Positions 7,107 to 14,976 of a DNA stretch of 63,702 bases are shown here, in pieces. The DNA comes from Pseudomonadota bacterium (GTDB taxonomy: Bacteria > Pseudomonadota > Alphaproteobacteria > Rhizobiales > Xanthobacteraceae). The stretch is taken from contig JAEWFG010000162.1 in NCBI GenBank assembly GCA_023388935.1, positions 1 to 63,702 on the forward strand, written 5' to 3'. The position numbers and the translations under genes were made by a program. The notes beneath the pieces were generated by a model. It saw only the letters and a program-made list of their open reading frames with translations, was not told the DNA's origin and did not search any database. Each line of letters starts with the position of its first letter. Position 1 is the stretch's first letter.

Positions 7107-8426
7107 ATGGCCGTATCGAGAGACCAGGCTGCGCGCGTCCTTCGCCAGGAAGCGGTGGAGACGACGCCGGTGCAGGCGGGCAGTGAAGCTGCGAACGAGA
7201 AATCTGCCGCCCTCGCAGAGCAGTTGCACTCTCATGTGGCCGAGGAAACCAGGCACCGCACCAACGAGGCGCCGGAGAAGCCTGCAACCGACCAACCGGC
7301 CCCGACTGCACCGGCGGCTGCTGTCGGGGCCCCCAAGTCCGGCAAGCGCAAATTCATTTTGATGGGCGTCGGCCTCGTACTGGCGCTCGCGGCCGCGGGC
7401 TATGCCGGCTACTACACGCTGGTCGGCCGCTTCTACATCTCCACCGATGACGCCTATGTCCGCGCCAACAACACCATGCTCGGCGCGCGCGTCGCCGGCC
7501 ACATCTCCTCGATCCTCGTCCGTGACAATACGGTAGTGCGTGCCGGTGACATCGTCCTGCGCATCGACGACGGCGACTACAAGATCGCAGTCGATGCTGC
7601 CGCGACCAGGATGGCGACCCAGCAGGCCAGCATCGATCGCATCGGCCGCCAGGTTGCAGCGCTCGAAAGCCAGGTCGTGCAGGCCAAGGCGCAGCTCGTC
7701 TCCGCCGAAGCCGGTCTCAAGCGCGCCGATCTCGACTATGAGCGCCAGCAGGCGCTGAGCAGCAAGGGCTTTGCCTCGCGCGCCACATTCGAGACCTCGG
7801 AAGCCGGACGCGACCAGGGCGCCGCCGCGGTCAAGGCCGCGCAGGCCGCCTATGATGTCGCGATCAGCAACGTCGACGTCGCCAAGGCGCAGCAGGCCGA
7901 AGCGCAGGCCCAACTCGCCGAGCTCAAGACCTCGCTCGCCAGGGCCGAGCGCGATCTCGCCTTCACCGCGGTGCGCGCACCGGTCGACGGCACGTTCTCG
8001 AACCGTCTGGTCAGCACTGGCGACTTCGTCGCCGTCGGCCAGCGCCTCGGCAACGTCGTGCCGCTCGACGAGGTCTATATCGACGCCAATTTCAAGGAAA
8101 CGCAGCTCAAGCGCATCCGCCCCGGCCAGCCGGTGACGATCAAGGTCGATGCCTACGGCATGCGCAAGTTCAGCGGCGTCGTCGACAGCATCGCGGCGGG
8201 CGCGGGCTCGGTGTTCACGCTGCTGCCGCCGGACAACGCCACCGGCAACTTCACCAAGATCGTGCAGCGCGTGCCGGTCCGCATCCGCGTGCCGAAGTCG
8301 GTCGCCAGACAGAATCTGCTGCGCGCGGGCATGTCGGTGCTGGCCACCGTCGACACCAGCAAGGGCGCGGCCGACGCCGACAGCGAGATCGATCTCGACG
8401 ACCCCACCATGATCCATCCGCAGTAA
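7107..8426 (+). CDS. HlyD/EmrA-type membrane fusion protein
   Basis: 439 residues from ATG at 7107, chosen because a GGGGAGG ribosome site lies at 7096-7102 and because the longer ORF would begin inside the operator. Residues 1-80 are a polar, cytoplasmic Ala/Glu/Pro-rich tail; one membrane helix lies at about 83-102; then the STDDAYVRANNTMLGARVAGHI biotinyl-lipoyl segment, a long periplasmic coiled coil (about 175-290) and beta-barrel domain (YIDANFKETQLKRIRPGQPV). This is the adaptor of a tripartite pump that links the inner-membrane transporter encoded next to an outer-membrane channel, which is not in the window. Confidence 0.9.
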   Translation: MAVSRDQAARVLRQEAVETTPVQAGSEAANEKSAALAEQLHSHVAEETRHRTNEAPEKPATDQPAPTAPAAAVGAPKSGKRKFILMGVGLVLALAAAGYAGYYTLVGRFYISTDDAYVRANNTMLGARVAGHISSILVRDNTVVRAGDIVLRIDDGDYKIAVDAAATRMATQQASIDRIGRQVAALESQVVQAKAQLVSAEAGLKRADLDYERQQALSSKGFASRATFETSEAGRDQGAAAVKAAQAAYDVAISNVDVAKAQQAEAQAQLAELKTSLARAERDLAFTAVRAPVDGTFSNRLVSTGDFVAVGQRLGNVVPLDEVYIDANFKETQLKRIRPGQPVTIKVDAYGMRKFSGVVDSIAAGAGSVFTLLPPDNATGNFTKIVQRVPVRIRVPKSVARQNLLRAGMSVLATVDTSKGAADADSEIDLDDPTMIHPQ

Positions 8427-8453
8427 GCGCCTGAAGCGCTGCGAGGTCCGACC

Positions 8454-10040
8454 ATGGCGAATGCCACGACCGCTTCACCTGCCATGCTGGCGGACCAGGC
8501 TTCCGAGCGCATCGAGCCGAAGCGGCTGATCGCGTTCATCGTCATGGTGTTCGGGATGTTCATGTCGATCCTGGACATCCAGATCGTCTCGGCGTCCCTG
8601 AATGAGATCCAGGCCGGCCTGTCGGCCAGCTTGAGCGAGGTCTCCTGGGTCCAGACCGCCTATCTGATCGCCGAGGTCATCGCGATCCCGCTGTCGGGTT
8701 TCCTGTCGCGCGCCCTCGGCACGCGGTTGTTGTTCGCGATCTCTGCGGCCGGCTTCACCGCCGCGAGCCTGCTCTGCGGCTTCGCCACGACCATCGAGGA
8801 GATGATCATCTGGCGCGCTTTGCAGGGATTTCTCGGCGCCGGCATGATCCCGACGGTGTTCGCCTCGGCCTACACTGTCTTCCCGCGTACCAAATTCCAC
8901 ATCGTCGGTCCCATCATCGGGCTCGTCGCGACGCTGGCGCCGACCATTGGACCGAGCGTCGGCGGCTACATCACCGATCTGATGTCGTGGAACTGGTTGT
9001 TCTTCATCAACGTCGTGCCCGGCATCGGCATCACCATCGGAGTGCTGGCTCTGGTCGATTTCGACGAGCCGCATTTCGAATTGCTCGACCGCTTCGACTG
9101 GTGGGGTCTGCTCTTCATGGCCGGATTCCTCGGCACGCTGGAATACGTACTCGAGGAAGGCCCGCAATATGAATGGATGCAGGACACTTCGGTTGCGATC
9201 TGCGCCTGGATCTGCGCGATCTCGGCGACCGCCTTCTTCTGGCGCGTCTTCACCGCGGCCGAGCCGATCGTCAATTTGCGTACCTTCTCCAACCGCAACT
9301 TCGCGGTCGGCTCCATCCTGCAGTTCTGCATCGGCATCGGCCTCTACGGCCTGACCTACATCTATCCGCGCTATCTCGCCGAAGTGCGCGGCTACAGCGC
9401 GCTGATGATCGGCGAGACCATGTTCGTCTCCGGCATCACCATGTTCCTGGTCGCGCCGCTGGTCGGCCGGCTGATGGCCAAGTACGACATGCGCTACATG
9501 GTCGCGTTCGGCCTGATCGTGTTCGCGCTCGGCTCCTACCAGATGACCTGGATCACGCGCGAATACGATTTCTACGAGCTGCTCGTTCCGCAGATCCTGC
9601 GTGGCGTCGGCATGATGTTCGCGATGGTGCCAACCAACAACATTGCGCTCGGCACGCTGCCGCCGGACCGGGTGAAGAACGCCTCCGGCCTGTTCAACCT
9701 GATGCGCAACCTCGGCGGAGCCGTGGGCCTCGCCGTCATCAACACCGTTCTCAACCATCGCACCGACCTCCACATCACGCGCCTGCAGGAGCGCGTGACC
9801 TGGGGTAACGTCACCGCGACCGAAACCCTGACCATGCTCATGCAGAAATTCCAGGGGCTCGGCGATTCCGCGCTGATGGCGATGAAGCAGCTTAGCCAGA
9901 TCGTGCATCGCCAGGCCGTGGTGATGAGCTACGGCGATGCGTTCTTCATACTGACGCTGTTCTATCTCGGCCTCAGCTGCATGGTCGTGTTGCTGAACAA
10001 GCCGGCCTCGCCGTTCGGCAGCACCGGCGACGCGCATTAA
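8454..10040 (+). CDS. DHA2 family drug:H+ antiporter, EmrB-type
   Basis: 528 residues, 14 predicted membrane segments. The family signs are present: the N-terminal LDIQIVSASLNEIQAGL segment, WVQTAYLIAEVIAIPLSG (motif D1-like), and the motif C region GPSVGGYITD after LVATLAPTIGP. It is 27 bases downstream of the emrA-like gene and evidently co-transcribed with it. The pair should export toxic hydrophobic compounds using the proton gradient, probably under the adjacent TetR. The C-terminal loop (RTDLHITRLQERV) is also characteristic of the EmrB branch. Confidence 0.9.
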   Translation: MANATTASPAMLADQASERIEPKRLIAFIVMVFGMFMSILDIQIVSASLNEIQAGLSASLSEVSWVQTAYLIAEVIAIPLSGFLSRALGTRLLFAISAAGFTAASLLCGFATTIEEMIIWRALQGFLGAGMIPTVFASAYTVFPRTKFHIVGPIIGLVATLAPTIGPSVGGYITDLMSWNWLFFINVVPGIGITIGVLALVDFDEPHFELLDRFDWWGLLFMAGFLGTLEYVLEEGPQYEWMQDTSVAICAWICAISATAFFWRVFTAAEPIVNLRTFSNRNFAVGSILQFCIGIGLYGLTYIYPRYLAEVRGYSALMIGETMFVSGITMFLVAPLVGRLMAKYDMRYMVAFGLIVFALGSYQMTWITREYDFYELLVPQILRGVGMMFAMVPTNNIALGTLPPDRVKNASGLFNLMRNLGGAVGLAVINTVLNHRTDLHITRLQERVTWGNVTATETLTMLMQKFQGLGDSALMAMKQLSQIVHRQAVVMSYGDAFFILTLFYLGLSCMVVLLNKPASPFGSTGDAH

Positions 10041-10041
10041 A

Positions 10042-10084
10042 TTTGCAACACTCGCGCGTGATCTCGCGCGAGCCCCGTTGCAAA
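10042..10084. terminator. Long stem-loop after the emrB-like gene
   Basis: TTTGCAAC (10042-10049) pairs with GTTGCAAA (10077-10084), and inside it CTCGCGCG (10051-10058) pairs with CGCGCGAG (10065-10072) around TGATCT. It directly follows the emrB stop and may terminate that operon, though no U-run follows. The right outer arm overlaps the -35 element of the promoter described next, so it could also act as an operator. Confidence 0.55.
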
Positions 10085-10106
10085 ACGCCGGCGACACATC
10101 TATAAA
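10078..10106 (+). promoter_or_regulatory. Predicted sigma-70 promoter of the ABC/MATE unit
   Basis: TTGCAA (10078-10083) and TATAAA (10101-10106) are separated by exactly 17 bases. Transcription would begin near 10113, placing the GGAGAG site and ATG of the 24-codon upstream ORF about 20-30 bases into the transcript. Confidence 0.55.
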
Positions 10107-10142
10107 GCGCCCCTCATTCAATCGAACCGGGGAGAGATTTGC

Positions 10143-10217
10143 ATGATTTCGTCGCATTCGCAGATCGTACGCCCGCGCTCGATGATGTTCTGGCTCGGCA
10201 CGTATTCGGCCTGTTAG
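10143..10217 (+). CDS. 24-codon upstream ORF, candidate leader peptide
   Basis: ATG at 10143, TAG at 10215-10217. Ribosome site GGAGAG at 10131-10136, six bases before the ATG, better than that of the downstream transporter. The peptide begins MISSHSQIVRPRSMMFWLGT and ends YSAC. It is followed by a 152-base untranslated stretch with at least one perfect stem (10237-10260) before the ABC exporter start at 10370. The arrangement resembles translational attenuators or regulatory uORFs. No homologue is recognised from memory; the C-terminal Cys and the RPRSMMFWLG core are candidate stalling or sensing residues. Confidence 0.5.
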   Translation: MISSHSQIVRPRSMMFWLGTYSAC

Positions 10218-10236
10218 AGGCCACCTCCGCCAGCTT

Positions 10237-10260
10237 CGATCGGGCTTCAGGTCCCGATCG
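10237..10260 (+). other. Stem-loop in the ABC exporter leader
   Basis: CGATCGGG (10237-10244) and CCCGATCG (10253-10260) pair perfectly around CTTCAGGT. Further downstream lie a perfect 12-base palindrome TCCATCGATGGA (10325-10336) and two copies of CCGGCCTGCG flanking it. These, with the upstream ORF, account for the 329-base interval 10041-10369. Confidence 0.5.
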
Positions 10261-10369
10261 CCCAACTTCCCAAGTCAAAGCCAATCTCAAGTGACGCCGT
10301 CCCGGCCCTCGCGGCCGGCCTGCGTCCATCGATGGAGCCGGCCTGCGCGCGAAGCGGCCGGATGATGTC

Positions 10370-12169
10370 ATGACCGCTCTGTCAAACAAGCCCGCGGCGA
10401 TACACGTGGTGCTGCCCTTCGTGTTCCGGCACTGGCTGAAGCAGCCGGGGCGCACCCTTGTCGTTGCCGGCAGCCTGCTGGGCGCGACCGTCGCCGACCT
10501 GTTCATGCCGGTGTTCTCGGGACACCTGATCGATGCGCTGACGCGCGGTCCGTCCGATCTTGATGCGCGTCATGCGGCACTTGTCGCGTTCGGCGCGATC
10601 GTGGCGCTCGGCGCGGCGTCGATGGTGCTGCGGCTCGCAGGCCTGCAGGCGATCGTGCCGTTCACGCTGAAGATCATGTCCGAGGTCGCTCAGGATGCGT
10701 TCATGCGCGTGCAGCGCTTCTCGACCGACTGGCACGCCAACTCCTTCGCCGGCTCCACCGTGCGCAAGATCACGCGCGGCATGTGGGCGCTCGACCTCCT
10801 GAACGACACCATCCTGCTGGCGCTGCTGCCTTCGCTGGTCGTGCTGATCGGATCGATGATCCTGCTTGGCGTGCACTGGGCCTCGCTCGGTGCGGTGATC
10901 GCGCTCGGCGCGCTGGCCTATGTCGCGATGACGGTGCTGTTCTCGACCCGCTACATCGCGCCGGCCGCGCGTGTCTCCAATGCCTGGGACACAAAGGTCG
11001 GCGGCACGCTGGCGGATGCGCTGACCTGCAACGCCGTGGTGAAGTCCTTCGGCGCTGAAGCGCGCGAAGATGTGCGGCTCGCCCGCGTCATCAACCGCTG
11101 GCGCGTGCGCGTGCGGCGGACCTGGCTTCGCTATAACTACACGGCCATGTCGCAGCTCTCGCTGCTGCTAGCCTTGCGCGCCTCCGTGATCGGCGGCTCG
11201 GTCCTGCTGTGGATGTCCGGGCGCGCCTCGCCCGGCGACGTCACCTACGTGCTGACGAGCTACTACGTCATCCACGCCTATTTGCGCGACGTCGGCATGC
11301 ACATCAACAACCTCCAGCGCTCGGTCAACGACATGGAGGAGCTGGTGGCGATCCATGACGAGCCGATCGGGATTGCCGACGCGGCTGACGCGCGCCCGAT
11401 CGTGATCGAGGGCGGCGAGATCGTGTTCGACGACGTCACGTTCCATTATGGCGGCCATCGCGCGCCGCTCTACGACGGGCTGTCGCTCACGATCCGTCCC
11501 GGCGAACGGGTCGGCCTCGTCGGCCGCTCCGGCTCCGGCAAGACAACCTTCGTCAAGCTGGTGCAGCGGCTTTACGACGTCTCGGGCGGTCGCGTGCTGA
11601 TCGACGGGCAGGACATCGCCGAGGCCACGCAGCAATCGCTGCGCAGCCAGATCGCGATCGTGCAGCAGGACCCGATCCTGTTCCACCGCTCGCTTGCCGA
11701 GAACATCGCCTATGGCCGGCCCGGCGCTAGCCTGGAGGCGATCGAGCAGGCGGCGCGGCTCGCCAATGCACACGACTTCATCCTGCGCCTGCCGAAGGGC
11801 TACGGCACGCTCGTCGGCGAGCGCGGCGTGAAGCTCTCGGGTGGCGAGCGACAGCGCGTGGCGCTGGCGCGCGCCTTCCTGGCCGATGCGCCGGTGCTGA
11901 TTCTGGACGAGGCGACGTCGAGTCTCGATTCGGAATCGGAGGCGCTGATCCAGCAGGCGATGGAGCGTCTGATGAGGGGCCGCACCTCGATCGTGATCGC
12001 GCACCGGCTGTCGACGGTGCGCAGCCTCGATCGCATCCTGGTGTTCGACCGCGGCGAGATCGTCGAGCAGGGCACGCATGTGGTGCTCGCGGGCAAACCC
12101 GGCGGCATCTATCGCGGCCTGTTCGAACGCCAGGTGGTGGAGCTCGGACAGATCGCAGCAGCGGAATGA
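10370..12169 (+). CDS. ABC exporter, fused membrane and ATPase domains
   Basis: 599 residues: six-helix transmembrane domain at about 25-310, nucleotide-binding domain at about 345-590 with Walker A GRSGSGKT (about 385-392), signature LSGGERQ (about 489-495), Walker B VLILDE (about 509-514) and the H-loop IVIAHRLST. This is the half-transporter plan of MsbA/LmrA-like exporters that work as homodimers. It is followed after 57 bases by a MATE transporter gene, suggesting one efflux unit. The transported substrate cannot be told from sequence. The ribosome site near 10370 is weak, consistent with regulated translation. Confidence 0.9.
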   Translation: MTALSNKPAAIHVVLPFVFRHWLKQPGRTLVVAGSLLGATVADLFMPVFSGHLIDALTRGPSDLDARHAALVAFGAIVALGAASMVLRLAGLQAIVPFTLKIMSEVAQDAFMRVQRFSTDWHANSFAGSTVRKITRGMWALDLLNDTILLALLPSLVVLIGSMILLGVHWASLGAVIALGALAYVAMTVLFSTRYIAPAARVSNAWDTKVGGTLADALTCNAVVKSFGAEAREDVRLARVINRWRVRVRRTWLRYNYTAMSQLSLLLALRASVIGGSVLLWMSGRASPGDVTYVLTSYYVIHAYLRDVGMHINNLQRSVNDMEELVAIHDEPIGIADAADARPIVIEGGEIVFDDVTFHYGGHRAPLYDGLSLTIRPGERVGLVGRSGSGKTTFVKLVQRLYDVSGGRVLIDGQDIAEATQQSLRSQIAIVQQDPILFHRSLAENIAYGRPGASLEAIEQAARLANAHDFILRLPKGYGTLVGERGVKLSGGERQRVALARAFLADAPVLILDEATSSLDSESEALIQQAMERLMRGRTSIVIAHRLSTVRSLDRILVFDRGEIVEQGTHVVLAGKPGGIYRGLFERQVVELGQIAAAE

Positions 12170-12226
12170 GAGGCGGGCGGCAGCGGGGTGAAGGTCCCGC
12201 CGTCACGTCGCCAAGGATGGAATGAG

Positions 12227-13633
12227 ATGAAGGACCTGACGCGCGGCTCCATCGTGAGCCACATCCTGAGCATGGCGCCGCCGATCGTGGTCGGCATGAT
12301 CACGATCATGATCTGCCAGCTGGTCGACCTGTATTTCGTATCGAGCCTGGGCGATGCCGCCGTTGCCGGCGTCGCCGCGGCCGGCAACGCGGGATTTCTC
12401 GTCAATGCCCTGATGCAGGTGCTCGGCGTCGGCACCGTTGCGCTGATCGCGCACGCCGTGGGGCGCAGGGATCGCGACGAGGCCAATCTCGTCTTCAACC
12501 AGTCGGTCGTCCTGTCGGTGCTGTTCGGGTTGCTGACGCTGGTCGCGGGCCTTGCGCTGTCGCGCGCCTACATGCGTACGATCGCCGTCGACGAGGCCAC
12601 CATCGAGGCCGGCACGACCTATCTTCTCTGGTTCATGCCGGCGCTGGCGCTGCAATTCGCCACGCAGGTGATGGCGTCCGCGCTGCGGGCCACCGGCATC
12701 GTGCGGCCGAGCATGCTGGTGCAGGTGCTCGCCGTGGTCATCAACATCGCGCTGGCGCCGGTCCTGATCCTGGGCTGGGGCACCGGCCACGCGCTCGGTG
12801 TTGCCGGGGCCGGGCTCGCGAGTTCGATCGCCGTCTTCATCGGCGTGCTGATGCTGCTCGGCTATTTCCTCAGGCTTGAGCGCTATGTCGCCTTCCATCC
12901 TGCGCAGTGGCGTCCGCAACTTGCGCAATGGAAGAAGATCCTCAATGTCGGCCTGCCGGCGGGTGGCGAGTTCGCGATGATCTTCATCTTCATGGCCGTC
13001 GTCTATTACGTGCTGCGCGATTTCGGCCCGGCGGCCCAGGCGGGATTCGGCATCGGCACGCGTGTGCTGGGCCTGATTCAGATGCCAGGGCTCGCGGTGG
13101 CCCTGGCCGCAGGACCGATCGCCGGCCAGAACTTCGGCGCTGGCAATGGCGCACGGGTGCGGGAAACCTTCGTCAAGGCGGCCCTGATCGTCACCGCCGT
13201 GATGATCGTCTTCCTGCTTCTTGCGCAGTTCACGCCAGGTTTGCTGCTGGCCGGCTTCTCGAACGATCGGGAGACCATGACGGTCGCGCTTCTGTTTCTG
13301 CGGATCATCTCGTTCAACATGGTGGCGCAGGGCTTGATCTTCACCTGCTCCAGCATGTTCCAGGGGCTTGGCAACACCAAGCCGGTGTTGTGGAGTTCGG
13401 TGACGCGAGTCCTGACGTATTCGCTGCCGGCGATCTGGCTCTCGACGCTGCCTGGTTTCCGGATGGAGCACGTCTGGTACCTGTCGAATGCGGCAACGAC
13501 GCTGCAGGCCGCACTGAGCTTGTGGTTGCTACACCGCGAATTCAGGAAACGCCTGGCGTTGCCGCCGATGGAGAAGGCTGCAGAGCCGGCGGCCCCTGAG
13601 CCGGTTGCGCCTCGCGCTCGCGAGCCCGCGTAG
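12227..13633 (+). CDS. MATE family efflux transporter
   Basis: 468 residues from ATG at 12227 (AAGGATGGAATGAG upstream); a GTG at 12188 would add 13 residues (MKVPPSRRQGWNE) that look untranslated. It has twelve hydrophobic segments in two homologous halves, with the family-typical opening GSIVSHILSMAPPIVVGMI and QLVDLYFVSSLGDAAVAGVA, and in the second half FGIGTRVLGLIQMPGLAVALAAGPIAGQNFGA. MATE proteins export cationic compounds using Na+ or H+. The C-terminal 30 residues are polar and Ala/Pro/Glu rich. Probably co-transcribed with the ABC exporter. Confidence 0.9.
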   Translation: MKDLTRGSIVSHILSMAPPIVVGMITIMICQLVDLYFVSSLGDAAVAGVAAAGNAGFLVNALMQVLGVGTVALIAHAVGRRDRDEANLVFNQSVVLSVLFGLLTLVAGLALSRAYMRTIAVDEATIEAGTTYLLWFMPALALQFATQVMASALRATGIVRPSMLVQVLAVVINIALAPVLILGWGTGHALGVAGAGLASSIAVFIGVLMLLGYFLRLERYVAFHPAQWRPQLAQWKKILNVGLPAGGEFAMIFIFMAVVYYVLRDFGPAAQAGFGIGTRVLGLIQMPGLAVALAAGPIAGQNFGAGNGARVRETFVKAALIVTAVMIVFLLLAQFTPGLLLAGFSNDRETMTVALLFLRIISFNMVAQGLIFTCSSMFQGLGNTKPVLWSSVTRVLTYSLPAIWLSTLPGFRMEHVWYLSNAATTLQAALSLWLLHREFRKRLALPPMEKAAEPAAPEPVAPRAREPA

Positions 13634-13649
13634 CGACGGCCTGCTCCAT

Positions 13650-13684
13650 CCCCACGGCTCCGGCTGATTTGCTTGGCCGTGGGG
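13650..13684 (+). terminator. Stem-loop downstream of the MATE gene
   Basis: CCCCACGGC (13650-13658) pairs with GCCGTGGGG (13676-13684); the stem extends further with one mismatch. It lies 17 bases past the MATE stop, in the gap before the convergent TauE-type gene. No U-run follows. Confidence 0.55.
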
Positions 13685-13735
13685 CTGGATCTACGTGCTC
13701 GGCGTCGACGGCGGCATGGCGCTCGCGAAGAAGGG

Positions 13736-14479
13736 CTAGTGCGCGCCAAGACTGTTCCAGACGAGGCCGAGGCCCGACAGGAACAACAGGCCTAGCACGA
13801 CATCGCCGAAGTGCTTGTCGCTCAGCGCATGGTAGACGCGTGCGCCGGCCCATGCGCCGATGAGCGTGCCGGGAAATGCGACCAGCGCCAGCCAGACCAC
13901 CTTGAACGCAACGAAGCCCGACGCCGTCTGCAACGCCAGCGCGGCGGCGAGAACCGTGAAATTGAAGAGCTGGAAGATGCCGCGCCGCTCGTGCTTGTTC
14001 CAGCCGCGGATGTTGGCCCACAGGATCGGCAGCGGTCCCGACAGTCCGGCAAGCCCGCCCAGAATGCCGCCGGCAAAGCCGATGGCGCCGTCGGCGATCC
14101 GGCCGCCGAACTTGAAGGCGAGCGGTCTGTTGTTCAGATACAGCGCGCTCGGAAAGATCAGGAGCAGTACGCCGACGCTCAACTTGAAGACTTTGGGATC
14201 GGCGGAGGCGACCATCATGGTCCCCAGCGGCACGCCGATCAGTCCCCCGATCAGGAACGGCCAGACCAGCGAGAGATCAAAGCTCTTCCACATCGACGGC
14301 AGCGTCGAGGTCTGCGCGATCACCGAGCAGATCAGCACCAGAGGCACCGCGAGCGAGGGCGGCAGGACATAGAGCCAGATGCCGAGCGCCATCAGCGCCG
14401 TGCCGAATCCGGCCAGCCCCGAGACGAAGCCCCCGGCGAGCGCGCCGAACAGCAGCAGCGCATAGTAAGACGTTTCCAC
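13736..14479 (-). CDS. TauE/SafE-type membrane permease
   Basis: 247 residues from a GTG at 14479 with GGGAAA upstream; the longer ORF to 14698 adds 73 polar residues that lack coding character and overlap a different gene's upstream region. Seven to eight membrane segments, with the duplicated family motif GGFVSGLAGFGTALMALG near the start and GGILGGLAGLSGPLPILW in the middle. TauE/SafE proteins move sulfite, sulfoacetate or other small organosulfur or organic anions. No sulfur gene is adjacent, though a D-cysteine desulfhydrase-like gene lies 5.5 kb away; substrate unknown. Confidence 0.8.
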   Translation of the reverse strand: METSYYALLLFGALAGGFVSGLAGFGTALMALGIWLYVLPPSLAVPLVLICSVIAQTSTLPSMWKSFDLSLVWPFLIGGLIGVPLGTMMVASADPKVFKLSVGVLLLIFPSALYLNNRPLAFKFGGRIADGAIGFAGGILGGLAGLSGPLPILWANIRGWNKHERRGIFQLFNFTVLAAALALQTASGFVAFKVVWLALVAFPGTLIGAWAGARVYHALSDKHFGDVVLGLLFLSGLGLVWNSLGAH

Positions 14480-14688
14480 CAGCCATTTCCCGTCGTTAGC
14501 AGCGATGTCGACCGTCGATCGCAACTCGCGCGCATAGCACAGATGCAGCCCGGAAGGGCAATTCAAAACCGCACGCAAGCGTGATCCCCAGGAACGGGCG
14601 TTCGCGGAAGACGCACCTACATGCTGCTCGTACAGCAATCTGGGGGACCTGCTACAAGCCACGCAGTGCTTCGATCGGCGCGTTCCTG

Positions 14689-14975
14689 ATGAGATCATGG
14701 GTCATGATCATGACCGGCACGAACATGGCCGTCGCGGCCGCGCTGTTGTCGGCGGCGGCGTTGATGCCGACATTGGCGCAGGCGCAGTTTTCCGAGCCTG
14801 CGGCTTACCAGGCCGCCATCCCGACCGCGACGTGTTGAACGGCGGCCAACTCATGCCTGCGGCGCGCGCGGCTCTCGGCCAGCAAGGCGGTCCGAGCGAT
14901 GCTTACGCATTGCAAGCTTATCCGTCAGTCGTTGCGCCGGTGGTCCGCTCCCGCCATCGTCGTCAGCACCAATGA
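14689..14975 (+). pseudogene. Small secreted protein gene broken by a one-base deletion
   Basis: An ATG at 14689, 14704 or 14725 opens a signal peptide (MAVAAALLSAAALMPTLAQA) followed by QFSEPAAYQAAIPTATC and a stop at 14836-14838. In the next frame the sequence continues as PDRDVLNGGQLMPAARAALG and ends at 14975 with a His/Arg-rich tail (RSRHRRQHQ). Restoring one C before the A at 14818 gives an uninterrupted QAAHPDRDVLNGG reading of about 90 residues, which looks like the ancestral protein. The frame break is seen directly; whether it is a real mutation or a read error in CCGCC/ATCCC cannot be told here. Confidence 0.65.
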
Positions 14976-14976
14976 T

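Noticed and set aside
13683..13739. Short reading ending GWIYVLGVDGGMALAKKG before the TauE gene
   Set aside because: It could be the tail of a lost gene, but it is only 19 codons, has no start and overlaps the end of a real gene.
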